Below, piece after piece: positions 56,812 to 64,000 of a stretch of DNA of 64,000 nt. The stretch is from Streptomyces sp. ISL-94 (GTDB lineage: Bacteria > Actinomycetota > Actinomycetes > Streptomycetales > Streptomycetaceae), in contig NZ_JAGGOZ010000080.1 in NCBI RefSeq assembly GCF_018614075.1, forward strand, positions 1-64,000, written 5' to 3'. The number at the start of each line of letters is the position of its first letter. Positions within the stretch are counted from its first letter, which is position 1. A program made the position numbers and the translations under genes. The notes beneath the pieces are model-generated. The model worked only from the letters and a program-made list of their open reading frames with translations. It ran no database searches and had not been told where the DNA came from.

Positions 56812-57937
56812 CCCGGCGGCCTCGCGGGCGGTCCTCATCGGCAGCGCCGGATACCGGCACCTGGCAGCCCTCCCGGCCGTCGAGACCAATGTGAAGGACC
56901 TGGCCGCCGAGCTGTGCGACGCGACCATCTGGGGACTGCCCGAGCAGCACTGCACGCTCGTACTCGATCCCCAGTACCCCGCCGAGCTGCTCGACCCGGT
57001 CCACCGCGCGGGGGAGGAGGCCACCGACACGCTGCTGGTCTACTACGCCGGGCACGGCATGCGGGACGCGGCGACGGCCGACCTGTACCTCGCCCTCCAA
57101 GGCTCCCGCGAGCACATCGGCTACACCGCCGTCGCCTACCAGCACCTGCGGTCCGCCCTGCGCGACTCCCAGGCCCGGCGCAAGGTGGTGATCCTCGACT
57201 GCTGCTTCAGCGGCCGCGCCGCCAGCACCCTCGCCGGCGGGGAGGACGCCCTCGCCACGCAGGCCGCCGTCGAAGGCGCGTACGTCCTGACCGCCTCCCC
57301 GCGCGACCGGGTGGCCCTCGCCCCCGACGGCGAACGGCACACCGCGTTCACCGGCGAGCTGCTGACCATCCTGCGCGACGGGATCCACGAGGGACCCGAA
57401 CTGATCGACCTGGACACCCTCTGCCGCACCATGGAGAACCGGCTGCGCGGCAAGAACCGCCCCCTGCCCCAGCACGCCCAGGAAATGGGCGTGGGCAGGC
57501 TGCAGCTCGTACGCAACCGGGCACGCGCCGCGCGCGGCACTCCGGCCGGTCCCGTCCTGCCCGCCGACGTCCGCTCCGCCATGGTCGTCGCCGGGCTCGG
57601 GCTCGCCCGCACGCTGCGCTCCGCGGGCCGCACCCGCGACGCGCTGCCCGTGCTGCGCCTCGCACTCCAGGAACGGGCGCCCGACGGGGAGGGAGACCTG
57701 CTCGCCGTGCAGCTCGAACTCTCCGACATGCTGGAGGAGACCGGACAGACCCGCGAGGCCATCGAGGTGCTGGAACAGGCCTTCCAGCAGGTGCACCGGT
57801 TCTACGGGCCCGAGGCCGTCCAGGTGTGCCGCCGGCTGGCCGCGCTGCTCCAGGAGTCCGGCAACCACATCCAGGCGTGCGAGGTCCTCGAACACGCGCT
57901 GGACCTGCTCCAGGACGGCAGCCGGGCGCTCCCGTGA
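56795..57937 (+). CDS. Caspase-fold peptidase with TPR-like tail
   Basis: A 380-residue protein. Residues 10-225 are a caspase-like (peptidase C14) domain: RAVLIGSAGYRHL, catalytic His 87 in LLVYYAGHGM and Cys 137 in VVILDCCFSGRA. Residues about 260-375 are TPR-like helical repeats (GRTRDALPVLRLALQE, GQTREAIEVLEQAFQQ, GNHIQACEVLEHALDL). Such proteases execute regulated cell death or dormancy in bacteria. Last gene of the kinase-EACC1-caspase operon; its ATG lies within the EACC1-like gene. Terminates before a hairpin with the minus-strand T-run. Confidence 0.85.
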   Translation: MTGLPDPAASRAVLIGSAGYRHLAALPAVETNVKDLAAELCDATIWGLPEQHCTLVLDPQYPAELLDPVHRAGEEATDTLLVYYAGHGMRDAATADLYLALQGSREHIGYTAVAYQHLRSALRDSQARRKVVILDCCFSGRAASTLAGGEDALATQAAVEGAYVLTASPRDRVALAPDGERHTAFTGELLTILRDGIHEGPELIDLDTLCRTMENRLRGKNRPLPQHAQEMGVGRLQLVRNRARAARGTPAGPVLPADVRSAMVVAGLGLARTLRSAGRTRDALPVLRLALQERAPDGEGDLLAVQLELSDMLEETGQTREAIEVLEQAFQQVHRFYGPEAVQVCRRLAALLQESGNHIQACEVLEHALDLLQDGSRALP

Positions 57938-57945
57938 CGCGAAAA

Positions 57946-57983
57946 CGGGCGGGCACCACCGGAAAGCCGGTGGTACCCGCCCG
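57946..57983. terminator. Hairpin terminator, T-run on minus strand
   Basis: A 17-bp stem with one mismatch (57946-57962 with 57967-57983). The AAAA before it becomes TTTT after the hairpin on the minus strand, so it serves mainly the DUF349 gene at 58120; it also ends the caspase operon. Confidence 0.8.
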
Positions 57984-58022
57984 CACGCCGTCCGGGTGCA
58001 CCCTGAGCGGCGAAGCCGCCCT

Positions 58023-58076
58023 GGCCTCAGCGGCCTCAGCGGCCTCAGCGGCCTCAGCGGCCTCAGCGGCCTCAGC
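58023..58076. repeat. 9-bp minisatellite, six copies
   Basis: GGCCTCAGC repeated six times without interruption between the caspase gene and the DUF349 gene. It is followed by decayed versions (CGCTCCGGCCGCTCCC, GTCTCAGCC). Likely variable between strains. Confidence 0.92.
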
Positions 58077-58119
58077 CGCTCCGGCCGCTCCCGCCTCAGC
58101 GGTCTCAGCCGCTCCCGTC

Positions 58120-59349
58120 TCAGCCGCCGAACTCCTCCAGGCCCTTCAGCGCCTGGTCCAGCAGGGCCTGGCGGCCCTCCAGCTCACGCGCCAGCTTGTC
58201 GGCCTTCGCGTTGTTGCCCGCCGCGCGCGCCGCGTCGATCTGCTCGCGCAGCTTGTCGACCGCCGCCTGGAGCTGGCCCGTCAGACCGGCCGCGCGCGCC
58301 CGCGCCTCCGGGTTCGTACGGCGCCACTCGCCCTCCTCGGCCTCCTGCAGGGCCCGCTCCACCGCGTGCATCCGGCCCTCGACCTTCGGCCGGGCGTCCC
58401 GCGGCACGTGGCCGATGGCCTCCCAGCGCTCGTTGAGGGAGCGGAACGCGGCACGGGCGGCCTTCAGGTCCGTGATCGGGACGAGCTTCTCGGCCTCCTC
58501 GGCCAGCTCCTCCTTCAGCTTCAGGTTCTCCACCTGCTCGGCGTCGCGCTCCGCGAAGACCTCGCTGCGGGCCGCGAAGAACACGTCCTGCGCACCGCGG
58601 AAACGGTTCCACAGATCGTCCTCGGCCTCGCGCTGCGCCCGGCCCGCCGCCTTCCAGTCCGCCATCAGCTCGCGGTAGCGGGCGGCCGTCGGACCCCAGT
58701 CGGTCGACTTCGACAGCGACTCGGCCTCCGCGACCAGGTTCTCCTTCACCTTGCGGGCGTCCTCGCGCTGCGCGTCCAGCGAGGCGAAGTGCGCCTTGCG
58801 GCGCTTGGAGAAGGCCGAGCGGGCGTGGGAGAAGCGGTGCCACAGCTCGTCGTCCGACTTGCGGTCCAGCCGGGGCAGACCCTTCCAGATGTCCACCAGG
58901 GCACGCAGCCGCTCGCCGGCGCTGCGCCACTGGTCGCTCTGCGCCAGCTGCTCGGCCTCGACGACCAGCGCGTCCTTGGCCGCGCGGGCCTCGTCCGTCT
59001 GCTTCGCCTTCTGGGCCTTGCGCTCCTCGCGCCGCGACTCCACGGTCTGGACCAGCTTGTCCAGCCGCACGCGCAGTGCGTCGAGGTCGCCCACGGCATG
59101 GTGCTCGTCGACCTGCGTACGCAGGTGGGCGATCGCCGTCTGCGCGTCCTTGGCGGACAGATCGGTGGTCCGCACCCGCTTTTCGAGGAGGCCGATCTCG
59201 ACCACCAGGCCCTCGTACTTGCGCTCGAAATAGGCCAGGGCCTCCTCAGGGGTGCCCGCCTGCCACGAGCCGACGACCTTCTCGCCATCGGCAGTACGCA
59301 CGTACACGGTGCCCGTCTCGTCGACTCGGCCCCACGGGTCGCTGCTCAC
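58120..59349 (-). CDS. DUF349 domain protein
   Basis: A 409-residue, largely helical protein with several DUF349 repeats: each contains a W-x-x-[AL]-x-R-x-x-L motif (DQWRSAGERLRALVDIWKGL, TDWGPTAARYRELMADWK, ITDLKAARAAFRSLNERWE) and an ELWHRFSHARSAF / DLWNRFRGAQDVFF partner. Coiled-coil-like Lys/Glu-rich linkers. N-terminus DPWGRVDETGTVYVRTADGE. GTG 59349 with GGAGG five bases upstream. Function unknown; conserved between relA and hisS in Streptomyces. Confidence 0.85.
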   Translation of the reverse strand: MSSDPWGRVDETGTVYVRTADGEKVVGSWQAGTPEEALAYFERKYEGLVVEIGLLEKRVRTTDLSAKDAQTAIAHLRTQVDEHHAVGDLDALRVRLDKLVQTVESRREERKAQKAKQTDEARAAKDALVVEAEQLAQSDQWRSAGERLRALVDIWKGLPRLDRKSDDELWHRFSHARSAFSKRRKAHFASLDAQREDARKVKENLVAEAESLSKSTDWGPTAARYRELMADWKAAGRAQREAEDDLWNRFRGAQDVFFAARSEVFAERDAEQVENLKLKEELAEEAEKLVPITDLKAARAAFRSLNERWEAIGHVPRDARPKVEGRMHAVERALQEAEEGEWRRTNPEARARAAGLTGQLQAAVDKLREQIDAARAAGNNAKADKLARELEGRQALLDQALKGLEEFGG

Positions 59350-59543
59350 AGCGCCTCCTCCACCTGATGCCTGCGAGGGGTTCACCCCCTGGGCATCGTC
59401 CACAGTTTCCCGGGGCGGGCAGCGCCCGCCCTCCACAACGCCAACATAGGCGACCGCCGGGCCGGCTGTCCGCATCCCGCACGACGGAATATCGCCGCAC
59501 GGGCGGGTGGCCGGCCGGGCCCGGGGGCCGCCTGCCCTTCCCG

Positions 59544-60326
59544 TCAGTTCTGCGTGACGGTGCCCTTCTCGATCTTGACCTCGGTCTTCGGGGCCCCGTC
59601 CTGGCCGCCGTCGGCCGTTCCGGCCTTGGCGACGTCCTCCAGGACCTTCAGGCCGGCCGCGTCGATCTTGCCGAACGGCGTGTACGAGGGGGCCAGCGGG
59701 CTGTCCTTGTAGACGAGGAAGAACTGGCTGCCGCCCGAGCCCGGCTGGCCGGTGTTGGCCATCGCCACCGTGCCCGCCGGGTAGACGACCTGCCCCTGCT
59801 CGTTCGGCTTGCCCAGCGAGTCCAAGTTCTCGTCCGCGATGGTGTAGCCGGGGCCGCCCATGCCGGTGCCCTCGGGGTCGCCGCACTGGAGGACGTGGAT
59901 CCCGCCGGTCGTCAGGCGGTGGCACTTCGTGTTGTCGAAGAACTTCTTGTCGGCGAGCGACTTGAAGGAGTTCACCGTCTGCGGGGTCTTCGCCGCGTCC
60001 ATCGCGAAGCTGATGTCGCCCGCGCTGGTCTTCAGGGCGAAGGTGTACTTCGCCTTCTGGTCGATGGCCATCTCCGGCGACGGGGACTGCTTGGGCGTGG
60101 GCGAGGCCGACGGGCTCGCGGCCGGGTCCGCCGCCTGGTCCTTCTTGTCCTTGTCGAAGACGCCGCCCACGATGAGGCCGACCAGCGTCGCCACGACCAC
60201 GGCCACCGCCGCACCGATCACCGCCATGCGCCGGCGGGCCTTCCGGCGGGCCTCCTCACGGCGCTTCTGCTGCCGCTCGTACTTCTCCCTGGCGAGCTGT
60301 CGCCGTCGCTGATCGCTCGTGACCAC
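59544..60326 (-). CDS. Membrane-anchored cyclophilin peptidyl-prolyl isomerase
   Basis: A 260-residue protein: Lys/Arg-rich N-terminus, membrane helix near residues 35-54 (AVIGAAVAVVVATLVGLIVG), a Ser/Pro linker, and an extracytoplasmic cyclophilin domain (LKTSAGDISFAMDAAKTPQTVN, FFDNTKCHRL, MANTGQPGSGGSQFFLV). Some active-site residues deviate. AAGGAGA precedes GTG 60326. Divergent from the metallo-hydrolase. Confidence 0.9.
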   Translation of the reverse strand: MVTSDQRRRQLAREKYERQQKRREEARRKARRRMAVIGAAVAVVVATLVGLIVGGVFDKDKKDQAADPAASPSASPTPKQSPSPEMAIDQKAKYTFALKTSAGDISFAMDAAKTPQTVNSFKSLADKKFFDNTKCHRLTTGGIHVLQCGDPEGTGMGGPGYTIADENLDSLGKPNEQGQVVYPAGTVAMANTGQPGSGGSQFFLVYKDSPLAPSYTPFGKIDAAGLKVLEDVAKAGTADGGQDGAPKTEVKIEKGTVTQN

Positions 60327-60479
60327 CGGGTCGTCTCCTTGTGCGTGTCTGATACCGCTGTCCGGGCTGGGTTAGGCCGTACCGTATATGGGTTCGCTGT
60401 GTAATGAGCGGCGCCGGTAGGCTCTGAGCAGCAGCATTCCGATCTGCAGCCTCCCGCCGGACGACGATTGAGGACGAAC

Positions 60480-61190
60480 GTGCTGATTGCCGGGTTCCCC
60501 GCTGGGGCTTGGGGTACCAACTGTTACGTGGTCGCCCCCGCCGCCGGCGAGGAGTGCGTCATCATCGACCCGGGCCACCAGGCCGTCCAGGGTGTCGAGG
60601 AGACGCTGAAGAAGCACCGGCTCAAGCCCGTCGCGGTCGTCCTGACCCATGGCCACCTCGATCATGTGGCCTCGGTCGTCCCGGTGTGCGGAGCACACGG
60701 CGTACCGGCCTGGATCCACCCCGAGGACCGCTACATGATGAGCGACCCGGAGAAGGCGCTGGGCCGCTCCATCGGGATGCCGCTCATGGGCGAGCTCACC
60801 GTGGGCGAACCGGACGACGTCCGCGAGCTGACCGACGGCGCCGCCCTGAAGCTGGCCGGCATGGACTTCTCCGTCGCGCACGCCCCGGGCCATACAAAGG
60901 GGTCGGTGACCTTCCGGATGCCTGAGCTGGCGGACGTCCCGCCGGTCTTCTTCTCGGGTGACCTGCTCTTCGCCGGCTCCATCGGACGCACCGACCTGCC
61001 CGGCGGCTCCCACGCCGAGATCCTCGAGTCGCTGGCCCGCGTGTGCCTGCCGCTCGACGACTCGACCGTGGTGCTGTCCGGCCACGGTCCCCAGACCACC
61101 ATCGGCCGCGAGCGCGCGACCAACCCGTACCTGCGGGAGGTCGCCGCCGGGCTGGGAGACGGCACCGCCGCTCCACGACGAGGAATGTGA
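60480..61190 (+). CDS. Metallo-beta-lactamase-fold hydrolase (glyoxalase II-like)
   Basis: A 236-residue MBL-fold enzyme with metal motif THGHLDHVAS, and later His in HAPGHTKGSV, SGDLLFAGSIGRTD and LSGHGPQTT. Resembles hydroxyacylglutathione hydrolases, but actinobacteria lack glutathione, so a mycothiol or other thioester is likely. GTG 60480 has GAGGA at 60470-60474. hisS follows after ten bases, so the two form an operon. Confidence 0.88.
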   Translation: MLIAGFPAGAWGTNCYVVAPAAGEECVIIDPGHQAVQGVEETLKKHRLKPVAVVLTHGHLDHVASVVPVCGAHGVPAWIHPEDRYMMSDPEKALGRSIGMPLMGELTVGEPDDVRELTDGAALKLAGMDFSVAHAPGHTKGSVTFRMPELADVPPVFFSGDLLFAGSIGRTDLPGGSHAEILESLARVCLPLDDSTVVLSGHGPQTTIGRERATNPYLREVAAGLGDGTAAPRRGM

Positions 61191-61200
61191 CGAGAGTTTC

Positions 61201-62463
61201 GTGAGCACCTTCAAGGCCCCCAAGGGCACGTACGACCTGATCCCGCCCTACTCGGCCAAGTACCTGGCGGTCCGCGAGGCGATCTCCGGCCCGCTGCGGA
61301 AGTCCGGCTACGGATACGTCGAAACGCCCGGCTTCGAGGACGTCGACCTCTTCGCCCGCGGTGTCGGTGAGTCCACCGACATCGTGACGAAGGAGATGTA
61401 CACCCTCACGACCAAGGGCGGCGCGAACCTCGCGCTGCGCCCCGAGGGCACCGCCTCCGTGCTGCGCGCGGCGCTGGAGGCGAACCTGCACAAGGCCGGC
61501 GGCCTGCCGGTCAAGCTCTGGTACTCCGGCTCGTACTACCGCTACGAGCGCCCGCAGAAGGGCCGCTACCGCCACTTCTCGCAGGTCGGTGCCGAGGCCA
61601 TCGGCGCCGAGGACCCGGCGCTGGACGCCGAGCTGATCATCCTCGCCGACCAGGCGTACCGCGCGCTCGGCCTGCGCGACTTCCGCATCCTGCTGAACTC
61701 GCTCGGGGACAAGGAGTGCCGTCCCGTCTACCGGGAGGCGCTCCAGACCTTCCTCGGCGGTCTCGACCTCGACGAGGAGACCGTCCGCCGCGCCGGGATC
61801 AACCCGCTGCGGGTGCTCGACGACAAGCGGGCCGACGTACAGAAGCAGCTGGTCGGCGCGCCGATGCTGCGCGACTACCTGTGCGACGCGTGCAAGGCGT
61901 ACCACGAGGAGGTCCGCGAGCTGATCACGGCCGCCGGTGTGGCCTTCGAGGACGACGAGAAGCTGGTGCGCGGACTGGACTACTACACCCGCACCACCTT
62001 CGAGTTCGTCCACGACGGCCTGGGCTCGCAGTCCGCGGTGGGCGGCGGCGGCCGCTACGACGGCCTGTCCGAGATGATCGGCGGACCGGCGCTGCCGTCG
62101 GTCGGCTGGGCGCTGGGCGTCGACCGTACGGTCCTGGCCCTCGAGGCCGAGGGCGTCGAGCTGGACATCCCGGCCACGACGGAGGTCTTCGCCGTGGCGA
62201 TCGGCGCCGAGGCGCGGCGCCTGCTGTTCGGCGCGGTCACCGAGCTGCGCAAGGCCGGGGTCGCGGCGGACTTCTCGTACGGGGGCAAGGGCCTCAAGGG
62301 TGCGATGAAGGACGCCAACCGCTCGGGCGCGCGGTTCACGGTGGTCGCCGGTGAGCGCGACCTCGCCGACGGTGTCGTGCAGCTGAAGGACATGGAGTCC
62401 GGGGAGCAGGCGGCCGTGCCGGTCGCGGACCTGGTCGCCACCGTCCGGGCCCGCCTGGGCTGA
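61201..62463 (+). CDS. hisS: Histidine-tRNA ligase
   Basis: A 420-residue class II synthetase: motif 2 ALRPEGTASVLRA and YRYERPQKGRYRHFSQ, HisA GLDYYTRTTFEFV, HisB GGGGRYDGL, and the C-terminal anticodon-binding domain (from about 330). GTG 61201 begins STFKAPKGTYDL, as in relatives. No strong ribosome site; translation probably coupled to the gene before. Terminator at 62494. Confidence 0.95.
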   Translation: MSTFKAPKGTYDLIPPYSAKYLAVREAISGPLRKSGYGYVETPGFEDVDLFARGVGESTDIVTKEMYTLTTKGGANLALRPEGTASVLRAALEANLHKAGGLPVKLWYSGSYYRYERPQKGRYRHFSQVGAEAIGAEDPALDAELIILADQAYRALGLRDFRILLNSLGDKECRPVYREALQTFLGGLDLDEETVRRAGINPLRVLDDKRADVQKQLVGAPMLRDYLCDACKAYHEEVRELITAAGVAFEDDEKLVRGLDYYTRTTFEFVHDGLGSQSAVGGGGRYDGLSEMIGGPALPSVGWALGVDRTVLALEAEGVELDIPATTEVFAVAIGAEARRLLFGAVTELRKAGVAADFSYGGKGLKGAMKDANRSGARFTVVAGERDLADGVVQLKDMESGEQAAVPVADLVATVRARLG

Positions 62464-62493
62464 CCGGCAGCCGCCCCGCCCACCGGACCCGCA

Positions 62494-62533
62494 AACGCCG
62501 GGGAGATTCCGCAGTGCGGAGCTCCCCGGCGTT
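62494..62533. terminator. Terminator after hisS
   Basis: A perfect 12-bp stem (62494-62505 with 62522-62533) enclosing a second 5-bp hairpin (62508-62512 with 62516-62520). Confidence 0.78.
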
Positions 62534-62669
62534 CGCGTCCGGCCGGTCGGCCCGGGCGATTCCGAGGAGGATCCGGCGCGCGTCCTTATCTCCGTCGAAC
62601 GGTGGCCACACAGCCCGGTACGGCACAATGGCCCGTGCTTGATGACCTTGCAGATGTGGAGCGGGCGGG

Positions 62670-63284
62670 ATGACGACACGAGGCACGGACGGGGACACCG
62701 CCCCGAGGACGATCGGGGGCAGCCGCGCGCTGGCCCTGCTGCTGGTGATCACGGGGGCGGCGGGACTCCTCGCCGCCTGGGTGATCACGCTCGACAAGTT
62801 CAAGCTGCTGGAGGACCCGAACTTCGTTCCGGGCTGCAGCCTGAACCCGGTCGTCTCCTGCGGCAACATCATGAAGAGCGACCAGGCGGCCGTCTTCGGC
62901 TTCCCGAACCCCATGCTGGGGCTGGTCGCCTACGGGATCGTGGTCTGCGTCGGCATGAGCCTGCTGGCCGGGGCCCGGTTCCGCCGCTGGTACTGGCTCA
63001 CCTTCAACGCGGGCACCCTCTTCGGCGTCGTCTTCTGTGCCTGGCTGATGTACCAGTCGCTGTACAACATCAACTCCCTGTGCCTGTGGTGCTGCCTGGC
63101 CTGGGTCGGCACGATCCTCATGTTCTGGTACGTCACCTCGCACAACGTGCGCCAGGGCCTGCTGCCCGCTCCCGGCTGGCTCAAGGGCTTCCTCGACGAG
63201 TTCACCTGGGTGCTTCCGGTGCTGCACATCGGGATCATCGGGATGCTGATCCTGACGCGCTGGTGGGACTTCTGGACCTCGTAG
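62670..63284 (+). CDS. Vitamin K epoxide reductase (VKOR) family protein
   Basis: A 204-residue membrane protein with five helices. CSLNPVVSCG (loop cysteines) and SLCLWCCLAW (CxxC) are the redox pairs; the latter reoxidises quinone. Actinobacterial VKOR replaces DsbB in reoxidising DsbA and so in disulfide formation of secreted proteins. ATG 62670 is chosen; GCGGGATG context with GAGCGGGCGGG upstream. Confidence 0.9.
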   Translation: MTTRGTDGDTAPRTIGGSRALALLLVITGAAGLLAAWVITLDKFKLLEDPNFVPGCSLNPVVSCGNIMKSDQAAVFGFPNPMLGLVAYGIVVCVGMSLLAGARFRRWYWLTFNAGTLFGVVFCAWLMYQSLYNINSLCLWCCLAWVGTILMFWYVTSHNVRQGLLPAPGWLKGFLDEFTWVLPVLHIGIIGMLILTRWWDFWTS

Positions 63285-63296
63285 GGGCGGCGGGGA

Positions 63297-63319
63297 CTGT
63301 CGGTGGGCTCGCTTAGGCT
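63297..63319 (+). promoter_or_regulatory. PafBC / RecA-NDp type DNA-damage promoter of rarA
   Basis: CTGTCGGTGG (63297-63306), seven bases, TAGGCT (63314-63319). Same spacing as the ruvC site and nine of ten matches to TTGTCRGTGG. The -10 box ends six bases before the GTG at 63326, so the mRNA would be leaderless. Confidence 0.7.
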
Positions 63320-63325
63320 TCCAGT

Positions 63326-64000
63326 GTGGAACCAGACCTGTTCACCGCCGCTGCCGAAGACCGCCGGGAGAAGGATCCCGCGAGCTCCCCGCTCGCCGTG
63401 CGGATGCGCCCGCGCACCCTGGACGAGGTGGTCGGCCAGCAGCACCTGCTGAAGCCGGGCTCACCGCTGCGGCGGCTGGTGGAGGAGGGTTCCGGAGGAC
63501 CGGCCGGCGCCTCGTCGGTGATCCTCTGGGGGCCGCCGGGCATCGGGAAGACCACCCTCGCCTACGTGGTCAGCCAGGCCACGCAGAAGCGGTTCGTGGA
63601 GCTGTCGGCCATCACGGCGGGCGTCAAAGAGGTACGGGCGGTCATCGAGGGCGCCAAGCGGGCGGCCGGCGGCTACGGCAAGGAGACCGTCCTCTTCCTC
63701 GACGAGATCCACCGCTTCAGCAAGGCGCAGCAGGACTCGCTGCTCCCGGCCGTCGAGAACCGCTGGGTCACGCTGATCGCGGCGACCACGGAGAACCCGT
63801 ACTTCTCGATCATCTCCCCGCTGCTGTCGCGTTCCCTGCTGCTGACGCTGGAGCCGCTGACCGACGAAGACCTGAGCGCGCTGATGCGCCGGGCGCTGAC
63901 GGAGGAGCGGGGCCTCGGCGAGACGGTGACCCTGCCGGCGGACGCGGAGGCGCACCTGCTGCGGATCGCCGGCGGCGACGCCCGGCGGGCGCTGACGGCG
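63326..64000 (+). CDS. rarA: Replication-associated recombination protein RarA, N-terminal part
   Basis: An AAA+ ATPase cut off by the window end after 225 codons. MRPRTLDEVVGQQHLL, Walker A GPPGIGKTTL, Walker B LFLDEIHRFSKAQQD and AATTENPYFSI are diagnostic for RarA/MgsA/WRNIP1. Acts at stalled replication forks. GTG 63326 rather than 63324 is in frame with EPDLFTAAAEDRR. Leaderless-type promoter of the damage class directly in front. Confidence 0.92.
   Translation, partial: MEPDLFTAAAEDRREKDPASSPLAVRMRPRTLDEVVGQQHLLKPGSPLRRLVEEGSGGPAGASSVILWGPPGIGKTTLAYVVSQATQKRFVELSAITAGVKEVRAVIEGAKRAAGGYGKETVLFLDEIHRFSKAQQDSLLPAVENRWVTLIAATTENPYFSIISPLLSRSLLLTLEPLTDEDLSALMRRALTEERGLGETVTLPADAEAHLLRIAGGDARRALTA

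Overview
The window looks like the chromosomal core of a Streptomyces species. Base composition is very GC-rich and codon third positions are almost all G or C. GTG/TTG starts and leaderless-type promoters are frequent. A full-length SsgB sporulation protein (an actinobacterial family) is present, and the gene order matches, as far as I recall, the S. coelicolor block around ssgB, thrS, ruvCAB, secDF, relA and hisS. Strand-swapped long open frames are everywhere, as expected at this GC content, and were ignored unless supported by family resemblance, ribosome binding site or gene packing.

Layout. 1-7.7 kb: end of a glycerophosphodiester phosphodiesterase, a small sigma-like factor, acetyltransferases, two small membrane proteins, a decayed HAD phosphatase, and the methionine importer metNIQ preceded by a Cys/Met-rich leader peptide. 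6.5-13 kb: corrinoid/siroheme genes (CbiET/CobL, a BluB-CobT fusion, CysG) plus a SpoU-type rRNA methyltransferase. 13.8-17.4 kb: a Ser/Thr kinase, small proteins and an aminoglycoside-phosphotransferase-fold protein. 17.4-17.9 kb: five tRNA genes (three Val-GAC, Cys, Gly). 18-24 kb: folate (pabB/pabC-like) genes, a DsbA-like protein and ssgB. 24-28 kb: two near-identical tRNA-Val(CAC) genes flanking a large membrane protein and an SRPBCC protein. 27.5-31 kb: an exonuclease, a DUF4365 pair and an acetyltransferase. 31.6-41.7 kb: thrS, a HIT protein, EF-G2 and the phosphatidylinositol mannoside operon (pgsA, patA, pimA). 42-45 kb: PLP synthase pdxST and yebC. 45.3-52.3 kb: ruvCAB, yajC-secD-secF and apt. 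52.5-58 kb: relA followed directly by a kinase / EACC1-like / caspase operon. 58-64 kb: a DUF349 protein, cyclophilin, a metallo-hydrolase, hisS, a VKOR protein and the start of rarA.

Most genes are housekeeping. The most unusual unit is the three-gene operon at 55.0-57.9 kb: a Ser/Thr kinase with a TPR-like tail, a small EACC1-like adaptor and a caspase-fold peptidase. Its reading frames overlap and it begins only 43 bp after relA. It resembles the bioinformatically defined caspase-centred conflict (regulated cell death) systems of multicellular bacteria. Other points of interest: DNA-damage (PafBC / RecA-NDp type) promoters in front of both ruvC and rarA with identical geometry; a leaderless Cys/Met-rich leader peptide before metNIQ; ruvA and ruvB split by a tandem repeat array; and a modular interspersed repeat family at four intergenic sites, one copy of which supplies a gene's stop codon.
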